Assembly (NCBI RefSeq): GCF_030644385.1
Contig: NZ_CP130060.1
Location: forward strand, 992,001-1,056,000
Source of the DNA: Stomatobaculum sp. F0698
GTDB taxonomy: Bacteria; Bacillota; Clostridia; Lachnospirales; Lachnospiraceae
DNA length: 64,000 nucleotides
Direction: 5' to 3'
The stretch's first letter is position 1. Every line of letters begins with the position of its first letter. This document shows, in pieces, positions 25,201-37,200 of this stretch. Made by a program: the position numbers and the translations under genes. The notes below the pieces were generated by a model. It did no database searches, was not told where the DNA came from, and saw nothing but the letters and a program-made list of their open reading frames with translations.

Positions 25201-28200
25201 ACATCCGCATCCGTTACGGTATAGCTTGTGACCGTGTTCGGATTGGTGGCCGGGTGACCCGCCGGGGTACCGTCGTTTAAATTCCAGTTCACCGTATAGT
25301 TCTTCGGCGCGCTCCACTTTGCATAGAAATGCTTATTCGCCGCATCGCTCGCCGGGAAGCCCGTAATCGGCGTGCCGCTGAATGCCGCGTTGTCGTACCA
25401 GCCCTCGAAGTCATAGCCGGTCCGTGTTGCCGGAGCCAGGGTAACGTTCGAGTCGAGCACGGTATAGCTTGTCACCGTGTTCGGATTGGTCGCCGGGTGA
25501 CCTGCGGGCGTGACGTCATTCAGGGTATATGCGACCGCATAGTTATTCGGCGCACTCCACTTTGCATAGAAGGTCTTAGGCGCCGCGTCCATAGCCGGAA
25601 AGGCGGTGATCGGCGCTCCCGAGAAGATCGCATTGTCGTACCAGCCCTCAAAGGTATAGCCGTTTCGAAGTGCCGGCAAGAGGTTAATATTACCGCTGCC
25701 GTTGGTGAGCACCGTGTAGCTTGTGAGGTTCGCAGCCGGATTGGTAGCCGGATGACCTGCGGGCGTGCCGTCATTCAGCACGTAGTGAATCGGGTAGCTG
25801 TTCGGCGCCGCAATCCACTTTGCATAGTACCGCTTATTCTCTGCGTCCATGGTGTGCAGGGTCGTGACCGGAGTCCCCGTAAAGCCCGGATTGTCGTACC
25901 AGCCCTCAAACGTATAGCCGGTCCGCGTTGCCGGATGCACGGTGATGTCCGCGTCCTCGACGGTGTAGCTTGCAACTGTGTTCGGATTCGTTGCCGCGTG
26001 ACCCGCGGGTGCACTGTCATTTAAGTTCCACTGCACCGTAAAGCTCTTTGCAGCGCTCCACTTTGCATAGTAGTGCTTATCAGCTGCGTCGCCGGTCGGG
26101 AAACCTGTAATCGGCGCACCGCTGAAGCCCGGGTTATCGTACCAGCCTTCAAAGTCATAACCGGTCCGCGTCGCAGGTGCCAACGTGACATTCGGATCGA
26201 GCACGGTGTAGCTTGTCACCGTGTTCGGGTTGGTAGCCGGATGGCCCGCAGGCGTGCCATCATTCAGCGTGTACTGCACCGTATAGGAAAGCGGCGCGCT
26301 CCACTTTGCGTAGAAGGTCTTGGCCGCCGCATCCATGGCCGGGAAGCTGCTAATCGGCGTGCCGGTAAAGCCCGGATTGTCGTACCAGCCCAGGAAGTTG
26401 TAGCCCGTACGCAGCGGATTTGCCACCGCAATCGGGCTCGGCAGGGTCTCTACCGTATAGCTCGTCAAATTGACCGCCGGGTTGGTCGCCGGATGGCTCG
26501 CGCTGTCATTCAACACATAGTTAATCGGATAGCTCTGCGCTGCGCTCCACTTTGCATAGAAATGCTTATTGACCGCATCGCTCGTCGGGAAGCCCGTAAT
26601 CGGCGTGCCGCTGAGTGCCGCGTTGTCGTACCAGCCCTCGAAGTCGTAACCGGTGCGCGTTGCCGGAGCCAAGGTCACGTTCGGGTCGAGCACAGTATAG
26701 CTCGTCACTGTGTTCGGATTGGTCGCCGGGTGACCCGCCGGTGTGCCGTCGTTCAAACTGTATGTGACTGTATAGCTGTTCGGCGTGCTCCACTTTGCAT
26801 AGAAAGTCTTGGAAGCCGCATCCATGGCCGGGAAGCTGCTGATCGGCGTGCCGGTGAAAGCCGCATTGTCGTACCAGCCCCCGAAGGTGTAGCCGTTCCG
26901 GCTTGCCGGCAAGAGGTTAATGTTGCCGCCGCCGTTTGTCAGTACCGTGTAGCTTGTGAGATTTCCGGTCGGATTGGTCGCCGGGTGCCCCGCGGGCGTG
27001 CCGTCATTCAGCACATAGTGAATCGGGTAGCTGTTCGGGGTCGCATCCCACTTTGCATAGTAAGCCTTGTTCTCTGCATCCATGGTGTGAAGCGTCGTGA
27101 CCGGGGTTCCCGTAAGCGCCGCATTGTCGTACCAACCCAGGAAGGTATAGCCTGTCCGCGTCGCCGGCTGAATTGCGATATCCGCATCCAACACCGTGTA
27201 GTTTACAACTGTGTTCGGATTGTTCGCCGGGTGACCCGCGGGTGCACTGTCATTTAAGTTCCACTGCACCGTATAGTTCTTCGGCGCGCTCCACTTTGCG
27301 TAATAGTGCTTATCGGCCGCGTCGCCGGTCGGGAAACCTGTAATCGGCGTTCCCGTAAAGCCCGGGTTATCGTACCAGCCTTCAAAGTCATAGCCGGTCC
27401 GCGTGGCCGGAGCCAGGGTCACATTCGGATCCAGCACGGTGTAGCTTGTGACCGTGTTCGGGTTGGTCGCCGGGTGACCCGCAGGCGTGCTGTCATTCAG
27501 CGTATAGATCACGCTGTAATTGTTCGCACTGCTCCACTTCGCGTAGAAGGTCTTGGGTGCCGCATCCATGGCCGGGAAGCTGCTAATCGGCGTACCGGTG
27601 AAAGCAGCGTTGTCGTACCAACCTTGGAAGGTGTAGCCCGTGCGCAGCGGATTTGCAACCGCAATCGGGCTCGGCAGGGTCTCTACCGTATAGCTCGTCA
27701 AATTGACCGCCGGGTTGGTCCCCGGATGGCTCGCGTTGTCATTCAACACATAGTTAATCGGGTAGCTCTGCGCCGCACTCCACTTTGCGTAGTAGTTCTT
27801 ATTTGCCGCATCCATGGTGTGAAGCGAGGTAATCGGCGTGCCCGTAAAGCCCGGATTATCGTACCAGCCTTCAAAGGTATAACCTGTACGCGTCGCAGGC
27901 GCAATCGCGAAATCCGCCTCGGTGACATTGTAGCTGAGCTTCGTGTTCGGGTTCGTCGCCGGGTGTCCGGAAGGCGTCGCGTCATTCAGATGATAGGTGA
28001 CACTGTAGGAATCCGGTGTGCTCCATCTCGCATAGTAGTGCTTATTCTCCGCGTCCATGGTACGGAGGTTCGTGACTGGAGATCCCGTGAAGGCGGGATC
28101 CGCATACCAGCCGAGGAAGTTGTAGCCCGTGCGCGTCGCCGGCTGAATCGCCACGTCCGCATCGAGCACGGTATACGTTGCCACCGTGTTCGGGTTGCTC

Positions 28201-31200
28201 GCCGGGTGACCCGCAGGCGTACTGTCGTTCAACTCCCACTGCACCGTATAGTTCTTTGCCGCACTCCACTTTGCATAGTACTGCTTATTCTCCGCATCCA
28301 TGGTGTGAAGTGTCGTGACCGGCGTTCCCGTGAGCGCGGCATTGTCATACCAGCCCTCAAAGTCATAACCGGTGCGCGTTGCGGGGCGAAGGGTGACATC
28401 CGCATCCAGTACGCTATAGCTTGTGACCGTATTCGGATTGCTTGCCGGGTGTCCCGCAGGCGTGCTGTCGTTTAAGTGGTACTGCACGCTGTAATTCTTA
28501 GCCGCGCTCCACTTTGCATAATAGTGCTTATTTACGGCATCGCTCGTTAGGAAGCCCGTAATCGGCGTACCCGTAAAGCCCGGGTTATCATACCAGCCCT
28601 CAAAGTCATAACCGGTGCGCGTTGCCGGCGCCAGGGTGACATTCGGGTCAAGCACGGTGTAGCTTGTCACGGTGTTCGGGTTGGTTGCCGGATGCCCCGC
28701 GGGGGTGTTGTCATTCAGTGTATAGCTGACAGTATAGTTGTTTGCACTGCTCCACTTTGCATAGAAGGTCTTGGGGGACGCATCCATGGCCGGGAAACTC
28801 GTAATCGGCGCACCGGAGAAGGCCGCATTGTCATACCAGCCCTCAAAGGTATAGCCGTTCCTGAGTGCCGGGAGCAAATTTATATTGCCGCTGCCGTTTG
28901 TGAGCACCGTATAGCTCGTGAGGTTCGCAGCCGGATTGGTCGCCGGGTGCCCCGCAGGCGTGCCGTCGTTCAACACATAGTTAATCGGATACGAATTCGG
29001 CGTGCTGTCCCACTTTGCATAGTAAGTCTTGTTCTCCGCATCCATGGTGTGCAGGTTTGTGACCGGCGTTCCCGTGAGTGCTGCGTTGTCGTACCAACCG
29101 AGGAAGGTATAACCTGTTCGCGTCGCCGGCTGAATCGTGACATCCGCATCCAACACCGTATAGCTAGCAACGGTATTCGGATTGTTTGCCGGGTGTCCCG
29201 CGGGGGCGTTGTCGTTCAGATTCCACTGCACCGTATAACTCTTCGCCGCACTCCACTTTGCATAGTAGTGCTTATTCTCAGCATCGCTCGTCGGGAAGCC
29301 GGTAATCGGTGTGCCCGTAAAGCCGGAGTTATCGTACCAGCCTTCAAAGTCATAGCCGGTTCGCGTTGCCGGCGCCAGGGTAACATTCGGATCCAGAACC
29401 GTGTAGCTTGTCACTGTGTTCGGGTTGGTCGCCGGATGTCCCGCGGGGGTTCCGTCATTCAGCGTATAGCTAACCGTGTAGCTGTCTGCACTGCTCCACT
29501 TTGCATAGAAGGTCTTTGCCGCCGCATCCATGGCCGGGAAGTCGGTAATCGGAGCGCCCGCAAAGCTTGCGTTGTCATACCAGCCGAGGAAGGTATAGCC
29601 GTTTCGGCTCGCCGGCTGCAACGCAATGCTGCCGCCGCCGTTCGTAAGCACCGTATAACTTGTGAGATTGGTGCTCGGGTTGGTCGCCGGGTGACCCGCC
29701 GGTGTTCCGTCATTCAAGACATAGTTGATCGGATACGTATTCGGCGTCGTATCCCACTTTGCGTAGTATGCCTTATCCTCCGCATCCATGGTGTGAAGCG
29801 TCGTAACCGGTGCTCCCGCAAAGCCGACATTATCGTACCAACCGAGGAAGGTATAGCCCGTGCGCGTCGCCGGCTGAATCGTAACATCCGCATCCTGCAC
29901 GGTATAGCTTGCCAGCGTGTTCGGATTGCTTGCCGGATGACCTGCCGGCGTAGCATCGTTCAGATGCCACTGCACCGAGTAACTCTTTGCAGCACTCCAC
30001 TTCGCGTAGTACTGCTTGTTCTCGGCATCCATGGTATGCAAATTCGTGATCGGCGTTCCCGTGAGACCCGGATTATCGTACCAGCCCTCAAAGTCGTAGC
30101 CGGTGCGTGTAGCCGGGCGGATGGTAACATCCGCATCCAACACCGTGTAGCTTGCCACCGTATTCGGGTTCGTCGCCGGATGTCCTGCAGGTGTTCCGTC
30201 GTTCAGGTTCCACTGTACGGTATAGCTCTTCGGCGCACTCCACTTTGCATAATAGTGCTTATCCGCCGCATCACTCACCGGGAAACCGGTAACCGCCGTC
30301 CCCGTAAATGCAGGGTTATCGTACCAGCCCTCAAAGTCATAGCCGGTCCGCGTTGCCGGCGCCAGGGTGACATTCGGATCCAGAACCGTGTAGCCGGTCA
30401 CGGTGTTCGGGTTGGTCGCCGGATGCCCCGCAGGGGTGACATCATTCAGCGTATAACTGACGCTGTAATTGTTCGCACTGCTCCACTTTGCGTAGTAGGT
30501 CTTAGCCTCCGCATCCATCACAGAGAAAGAACCGATCGGGGAACCGCTGAGTGCCGAGTTGTCATACCAGCCGAGGAAGCTGTAGCCGCTCCGAAGGGCC
30601 GGCAAGAGATGCACGGTTCCGCTGCCGTTGGTCAAAACGGTGTAACTAGTGAGGTTTGCCACCGGATTGCTTGCCGGGTGGCCCGCCGGCGTTCCGTCGT
30701 TCAACACATAATTGATCGGATAAGAAATCGGCGTGCTGTCCCACTTCGCAAAATACTGCTTATTCTCCGCATCCATGGTGCGCAGGTTCGTGACCGGCGT
30801 TCCCGTGAAGCCCGCATTGTCATACCAGCCGAGGAAGGTATAGCCGGTACGCGTCGCCGGCTGAATCGTGACATCCGCATCCAGCACGGTATAACTTGTC
30901 ACCGTATTCGGATTACTTGCCGGGTGGCCTGCGGGTGCACTGTCATTTAAGTTCCACTGCACCGTGTAATTCTTTGCCGCGCTCCACTTTGCATAGTAGT
31001 GCTTATTCTCGGCATCCATGGTGCGAAGCGTCGTGATCGGCGTTCCCGTGAGCGCCGCGTTGTCATACCAGCCGAGGAAGTCATACCCTGTCCGCGTTGC
31101 GGGTTGAATCGCGACATCCGCATCCAGCACGGTATAGCTTGCGACCGTGTTCGGATTCGTGGCCGTATGGCCTGCCGGCGTTCCGTCGTTCAGACTCCAC

Positions 31201-34200
31201 TGTACCGTATAACTCTTAGCTGCGCTCCACTTTGCATAGTAGTGTTTATTCTCGGCATCACTTGCCGGGAAGCCCGTCACCGGGGATCCCGTGAACGCCG
31301 GATTATCGTACCAGCCCTCAAAGTCATAACCCGTGCGCGTTGCCGGAGCCAGGGTGACATTCGGATCCAGTACGGAATAACTCGTCACCGTGTTCGGATT
31401 GGTCGCCGGGTGACCCGCCGGGGTACCGTCATTCAGCGTATATGCAACCGTATACGTGTTTGCCGCACTCCACTTTGCATAGTAGTGCTTTGCCTCCGCA
31501 TCCATGGCCGGGAAGCCGGTAATCGGAGACCCCGAGAAGGTAGCATTGTCATACCAGCCTTCAAAGGTATAGCCGTTTCGACTTGCCGGCAAGAGGTTGA
31601 TGTTGCCGCTGCCGTTGGTGAGCACCGTATAGCTCGTGAGGTTCGCAGTCGGGTTGGTCGCCGGGTGACCCGCCGGGCTTCCGTCGTTCAATGTATATAC
31701 AATCGGATAGGAAATCGGCGTGCTGCTCCACTTTGCATAATACTGTTTGTTCTCGGCATCCATGGTGTGCAGGTTCGTGACCGGCGTTCCTGTGAGGCTC
31801 GCGTTGTCATACCAGCCGAGGAAACCATAGCCAGTTCGCGTTGCAGGATTGATTGTGATATCCGCATCTTCGACTGTGTAATTCGAAACCGTGTTCGGAT
31901 TGGTCGCCGGATGTCCCGCAGGGGTGGCGTCATTCAGGTTCCACTGAACCGTATAGTTCTTTGCCGCGCTCCACTTCGCATAGAAATGCTTATTTGCCGC
32001 ATCGCTGACCGGGAAACCCGTAACCGGGGAACCCGTGAATGCAGGGTTCTCGTACCAGCCTTCAAAGTCGTAACCGGTGCGCGTTGCAGGAGCCAGCGTG
32101 ACATTCGGATCGAGCACGGTATAACTCGTGACCGTGTTAGGATTCACCGCCGGGTGCCCCGCAGGTGTGCCGTCATTCAGCGTATAAGCAACCGTATAGC
32201 TGTTGGCCGCACTCCACTTTGCGTAGTACTGCTTGTTCTCGGCATCCATGGTGCGGATGCGCGTCACAGGTGTACCCGTTAAGCCTGCGTTGTCATACCA
32301 ACCGAGGAAGGTATAGCCGTTTCGAGTGGCCGGATTGACGGTGATGTCCGTATCTGCGACCGTGTAGTTCGAAACCGTGTTCGGATTGGTCGCCGGGTGA
32401 CCCGCCGGGGTACCGTCATTCAGGTTCCACTGAACGGTATAGCTCTTTGCCGCGCTCCACTTTGCATAGTAGTGCTTATTTTCGGCGTCTGCGGGATCGA
32501 AACCCGTAATCGGCGTGCCGCTGAAGCCCGGGTTGTCGTACCAGCCCGCAAAGTCATAGCCGGTTCTCGTTGCCGGCTGCAGCGTGACATTCGAATCAAG
32601 CACGGTATACGTACTCACCGTGTTCGGATTGGTTGCGGGATGCCCTGCAGGCGTTCCGTCATTCAGTGTATACGTGACGGTATAGCTGTTTGCACTGCTC
32701 CACTTTGCATAAAAGGTCTTAGGAGCGGCATCCATCGCCGAGAAGCTGTTAATCGGAGAACCCGAGAAGCTCGGATTGTCATACCAGCCCCCGAAGGTAT
32801 AGCCGTTTCGAAGCGCGGGTACCACGTTGATATTGCCGCCGCCGTTTGTGAGCACCGTGTAGCTCGTGAGATTCGCAGCCGGGTTGGTCGCCGGGTGCCC
32901 TGCGGGCGTGCTGTCATTCAGCACGTAGGTGATTGGGTAGGTAATCGGCGTGGTATCCCACTTCGCATAATAGCTCTTATTCTCCGCGTCCATGGTGCGG
33001 AGGGTCGTTACCGGTGTTCCCGTGAGCCCCGGGTTATCGTACCAGCCGAGGAAGGTATAGCCGGGCCGCGTCGCAGGACTTACGGTGATATCCGCATCCA
33101 AAACGGTATAGCTTGCAACCGTGTTCGGGTTGCTCGCCGGGTGTCCCGCAGGTGCACTGTCATTCAAATTCCATTGCACCGTATACGTCTTTGCGGCACT
33201 CCACTTTGCGTAGTATTGCTTATCCGCGGCATCCGCGGTGCGAAGTGTTGTGACCGGGGAACCGCTGAGCGCGGCATTGTCGTACCAACCGAGGAAATCG
33301 TAACCGGTTCTGGTTGCGGGCTGCAGGGCGAAATCCGCATCCAGGACACTATAACTCGTAACGGTATTCGGATTGCTTGCCGGGTGTCCCGCGGGTGCAC
33401 TGTCATTTAAGTGCCACTGCACCGTGTAATTCTTTGCCGCACTCCACTTTGCATAATAGTGCTTGTTCGTTGCATCGCTCGTCGAAAAGCCGGTAATCGG
33501 GGTTCCGGTAAACGCCGCGTTGTCATACCAACCCTCAAAGTCATAGCCGTTCCGCGTTGCGGGCGCAAGCGTGACATTTGCATCCAGCACTGTATAACTT
33601 GTTACGGTGTTCGGATTGGTTGCCGGATGACCGGCAGGTGTCGTGTCGTTCAGCGTATAGTTGACCGTATAGCTGTTTGCGCTGCTCCACTTTGCATAGA
33701 AGGTCTTTGCGGCAGCGTCCGACGCGGGAAAGGTACTGATCGGAGCCCCCGTGAAACTTGCGTTGTCATACCAACCGAGGAAGGTATAACCGTTCCTTAG
33801 CGCGGGTAAGAGGCTTATATTGCCGCCACTGTTTGTCAGCACTGTATAACTTGTGAGATTCGCAACCGGATTGCTCGCCGCATGTCCCACAGGCGTGCCG
33901 TCGTTCAACACATAGTTAATCGGATAGGAAATCGGCGTCGCATCCCACTTTGCATAGTAGTTCTTGTTTGCCGCATCCATGGTGCGGAGCGTTGTGACCG
34001 GAGTACCCGTAAAGCCCGGATTGTCGTACCAACCGAGGAAGCTGTAACCGGTACGCGTTGCAGGCTGAATCGTGACATCCGAATCCAGAACGGTATAGCT
34101 CGCCACAGTATTCGGATTGGTCGCCGGGTGTCCCGCCGGGGTGCTGTCATTCAAATGCCAGTTCACCGTATAGCTCTTCGCGGCGCTCCACTTCGCATAA

Positions 34201-37200
34201 TAGTGCTTGTTCGCCGCATCGCTCGTGCTGAAGCCGGTAATCGGAGAACCCGAGAACGCAGCGTTATCGTACCAGCCTTCAAAGTCATAGCCGGTGCGCG
34301 TTGCGGGGGCAAGGGTCACATTCGAATCCAACACCGTATAGCTCGTGACCGTGTTCGGATTGTTCGCCGGGTGTCCCGCCGGGGCAGCGTCATTCAGGCT
34401 GTACTGCACCGTATAGCTTTTCGGCGCACTCCACTTTGCATAAAAGTTCTTGGGCGCCGCATCCATCGCAGAGAAGCTGCTAATCGGCGTGCCCGTGAGC
34501 GCGGCATTGTCATACCAACCGAGGAAGGTATAGCCGTTTCGGAGCGCCGGGAGCACATTGATGGTGCCGCTGCCGTTCGTGAGCACCGTGTAGCTCGAGA
34601 GATTCGCAGCCGGATTGCTCGCCGGGTGTCCCGAAGGTGTGCTGTCATTCAGGTGGTAGCGAATCGGATACGAAATCGGCGTTGTATCCCACTTCGCATA
34701 GAAATCTTTATTCGCCGCATCTGCCGTGCGTATCGTAGAAACCGGGCTTCCCGTAAAGCCGGGGTTATCGTACCAGCCGAGGAAGGTATAGCCGGGCCGC
34801 GTCGCCGGTCGAAGTGCTGTGTCCGAATCCAGCACCGTATAGCTGGTCAGCGTATTCGGATTGTTTGCGAGATGTCCCGCCGGTGTACTGTCATTCAAGT
34901 GATAGCGCACGGTATAGCTGTTTGCACTGCTCCACTTCGCATAGAGGACGAAGTTGTGCATATTCGCGGGACTGCTCGTGTTGATTCCGGAAATCGGAGT
35001 TGTGAGTCCGGGATTCGTATACCAGCCCAGGAAGGTATAACCTCTTCTCGTCGGATTCGCAAAGTTGATGTTCGGGCTGGTCACATTGAAGCTGCCGGGG
35101 TTTGTCGCCGGATTGCTTGCCCGCTGCCCGGCGCTGTCATTCATATGGTAAGTAATGCTGTATTGCAGCGGCGTGCTCCACTTCGCATAAATACGAGTCG
35201 GATTGCTGTCGCCCTGCTCCGTCTCAATGACCGCCGGTGCGGGTGTCGTGAGCCCTGCGTCGCGATACCAACCGAGGAAGTTGTAGCCGGTTCTGGTCGG
35301 CGCGGCGAGCGTGTGATTTGCAGTCTCCACCGTATAGGAAGTGAAGCCCGCATTCGGATTCACCGCGGCTGTGCTCGGCGTATCGTTGAGCTGGTAGGAA
35401 AGCGTGTAATTTTTCGGCGTCCACTTTGCATAGTAGTGCCGATTCTTCGCCGGAATCGCGCTCGTAATAAGCTGCGTGACCGGCGTTCCGCTGAGCGCGG
35501 CATTCTCATACCAGCCCCCGAAGGTATAGCCCGGCCAGGTCATGGCCGCAAGCGTCATATTCGGGTCGCTCACGCGATAAGAAGTCGCCGTATTCGGGTT
35601 CACCGCCTGTGCCGCAGTGCGCGAACTCGGATTCACATTGGTCGTATACTGAATTGTATAGTTCTTCGGCGTCCAGTTGGCCGTGAGTGTAATCACCCCG
35701 TTGTTTGTTTTCGTCAAATCCTTCGGCGTCGCACCGTTCCCGTATGTCTTTCCGTCGGAAGCTGTCCAGCCCGCAAAGTCAAAACCGTCGACGCTGAAGA
35801 GATTCGTGAGATCCACATTCACACCGCCCATTACCGTGCGATCCGGCATAGAACCGCTCGCCGTGCGGCCCGCCGGGGCGTTTGCGGCAAATTTAACGGT
35901 ATAGCGATGCGGATCTCTGGTCACGGTTCCCGGCAGGTAGGTAATGATATAGGTGCCGAGGGCTCTGCTGCCGTTCGTGCCGTTATCAAAACTCGTCGGG
36001 TCCGAGGCGGTCACCGGAAGGGTGGGATTTTCCACTGCCGTAGAACTGTTGTCAAAATCCACATGGATGGCACGGACACGGTCATTGCCGATCAAGCTGC
36101 CCGCGACAAGCGCATCCGTGAGCGCCCAGTTAAGCGTATCGCCCGCCGTCACACGGCGATTCTTCATTTGAATCGTGAGTTTCCGCGTGATTTTTCCGTT
36201 TCCGGCATTGCTGATGTTGCCGTTGGAGCCCTGAACCTGAAGCTGACTCGAGGGATTCGTCAAATCGATGGTGCCGTTGTTCACAACATTCGCGCCCGCG
36301 GGAACGGTAATGGAATTGCCGTCCGGATTGATGCTGACACCCGCCGGAATATTACGGGTCAGCGTCGTATCGCCGAGCAGGGTGAGCGGCGCGTTGCCGT
36401 TCTGGCCGGACCATTCCACCGCATCGTCTAAGTTGCTGAAATAGTAGGTCTGACCGTTGCGCTGTGCGATTACCTTTTGAGAGGTTACCACGGGAGCCGA
36501 ATCATTGCTGTTCTGACCGTTCTGATTATAGCGGCTGAACTCTACGAAAAATCCGCGTACACCGTTGTAATGATTTCTCAAGTCGTTCCATTTGGAACCG
36601 TAGTGTACCTGCATACAGCTCTCGTAGCCCTGTAGCCAGAGACGAAGGGAGTTGGGCTCTCCGTGGTTCCAGTTGGTGTACGCACCGTGGAGAGCGCCGA
36701 AACCTTGCATGGTATACTCGATATTGGTCTCCGGACCGGACTGCCAGCGAAACGTGCGGTCTTCGGCCGCACCGGAATTACCGCTGACATTCTGGTTTGC
36801 GAACACGCCCGGTGCAGGGAGGGAATTGTTGTACCAGTGGGGGACGGAGGACGCATCGTTGATTCCGCGAAAGCGAGCGCCGCCGGACCAAGCCGCCTGC
36901 GTCGTAATCGCATCCAGAGCCAAATCCTCGTCGCGGGAGGTAATGGTAACCAGGTAGCCCCGCATTCCCTCGAGATAATAACTCTTTGCGCGGTTATAGC
37001 TCTCTGCCCAGCTGATTGCATGGCTCGGCACATACATATAGTAGTGCTCCGCGCTGTCCCCGGCGACCGGATTCGGAATGGTGCGTTTTGTGATCGTGAT
37101 GTCAGCCGATGGCGGCAGACTGTTTTGTCCGTTGCCCAGATTGATCTTAAGCTGCTGACTTGCGCCGGCCGAGGGCAGCTTGAACTTGAGGTTTTGTTCA

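Noticed and set aside
22697..35903. A CRISPR or other DNA-level repeat array
   Set aside because: The period (about 243-255 bases) and conservation act at protein level in one open frame; there are no short identical repeats with unique spacers.
23406..36431. Very long plus-strand open frames (up to about 850 codons) opposite the giant gene
   Set aside because: They are periodic mirror images of the repeats, rich in Arg, Cys and Ile, without ribosome sites or promoters. The repeat simply lacks stops in that antisense frame.
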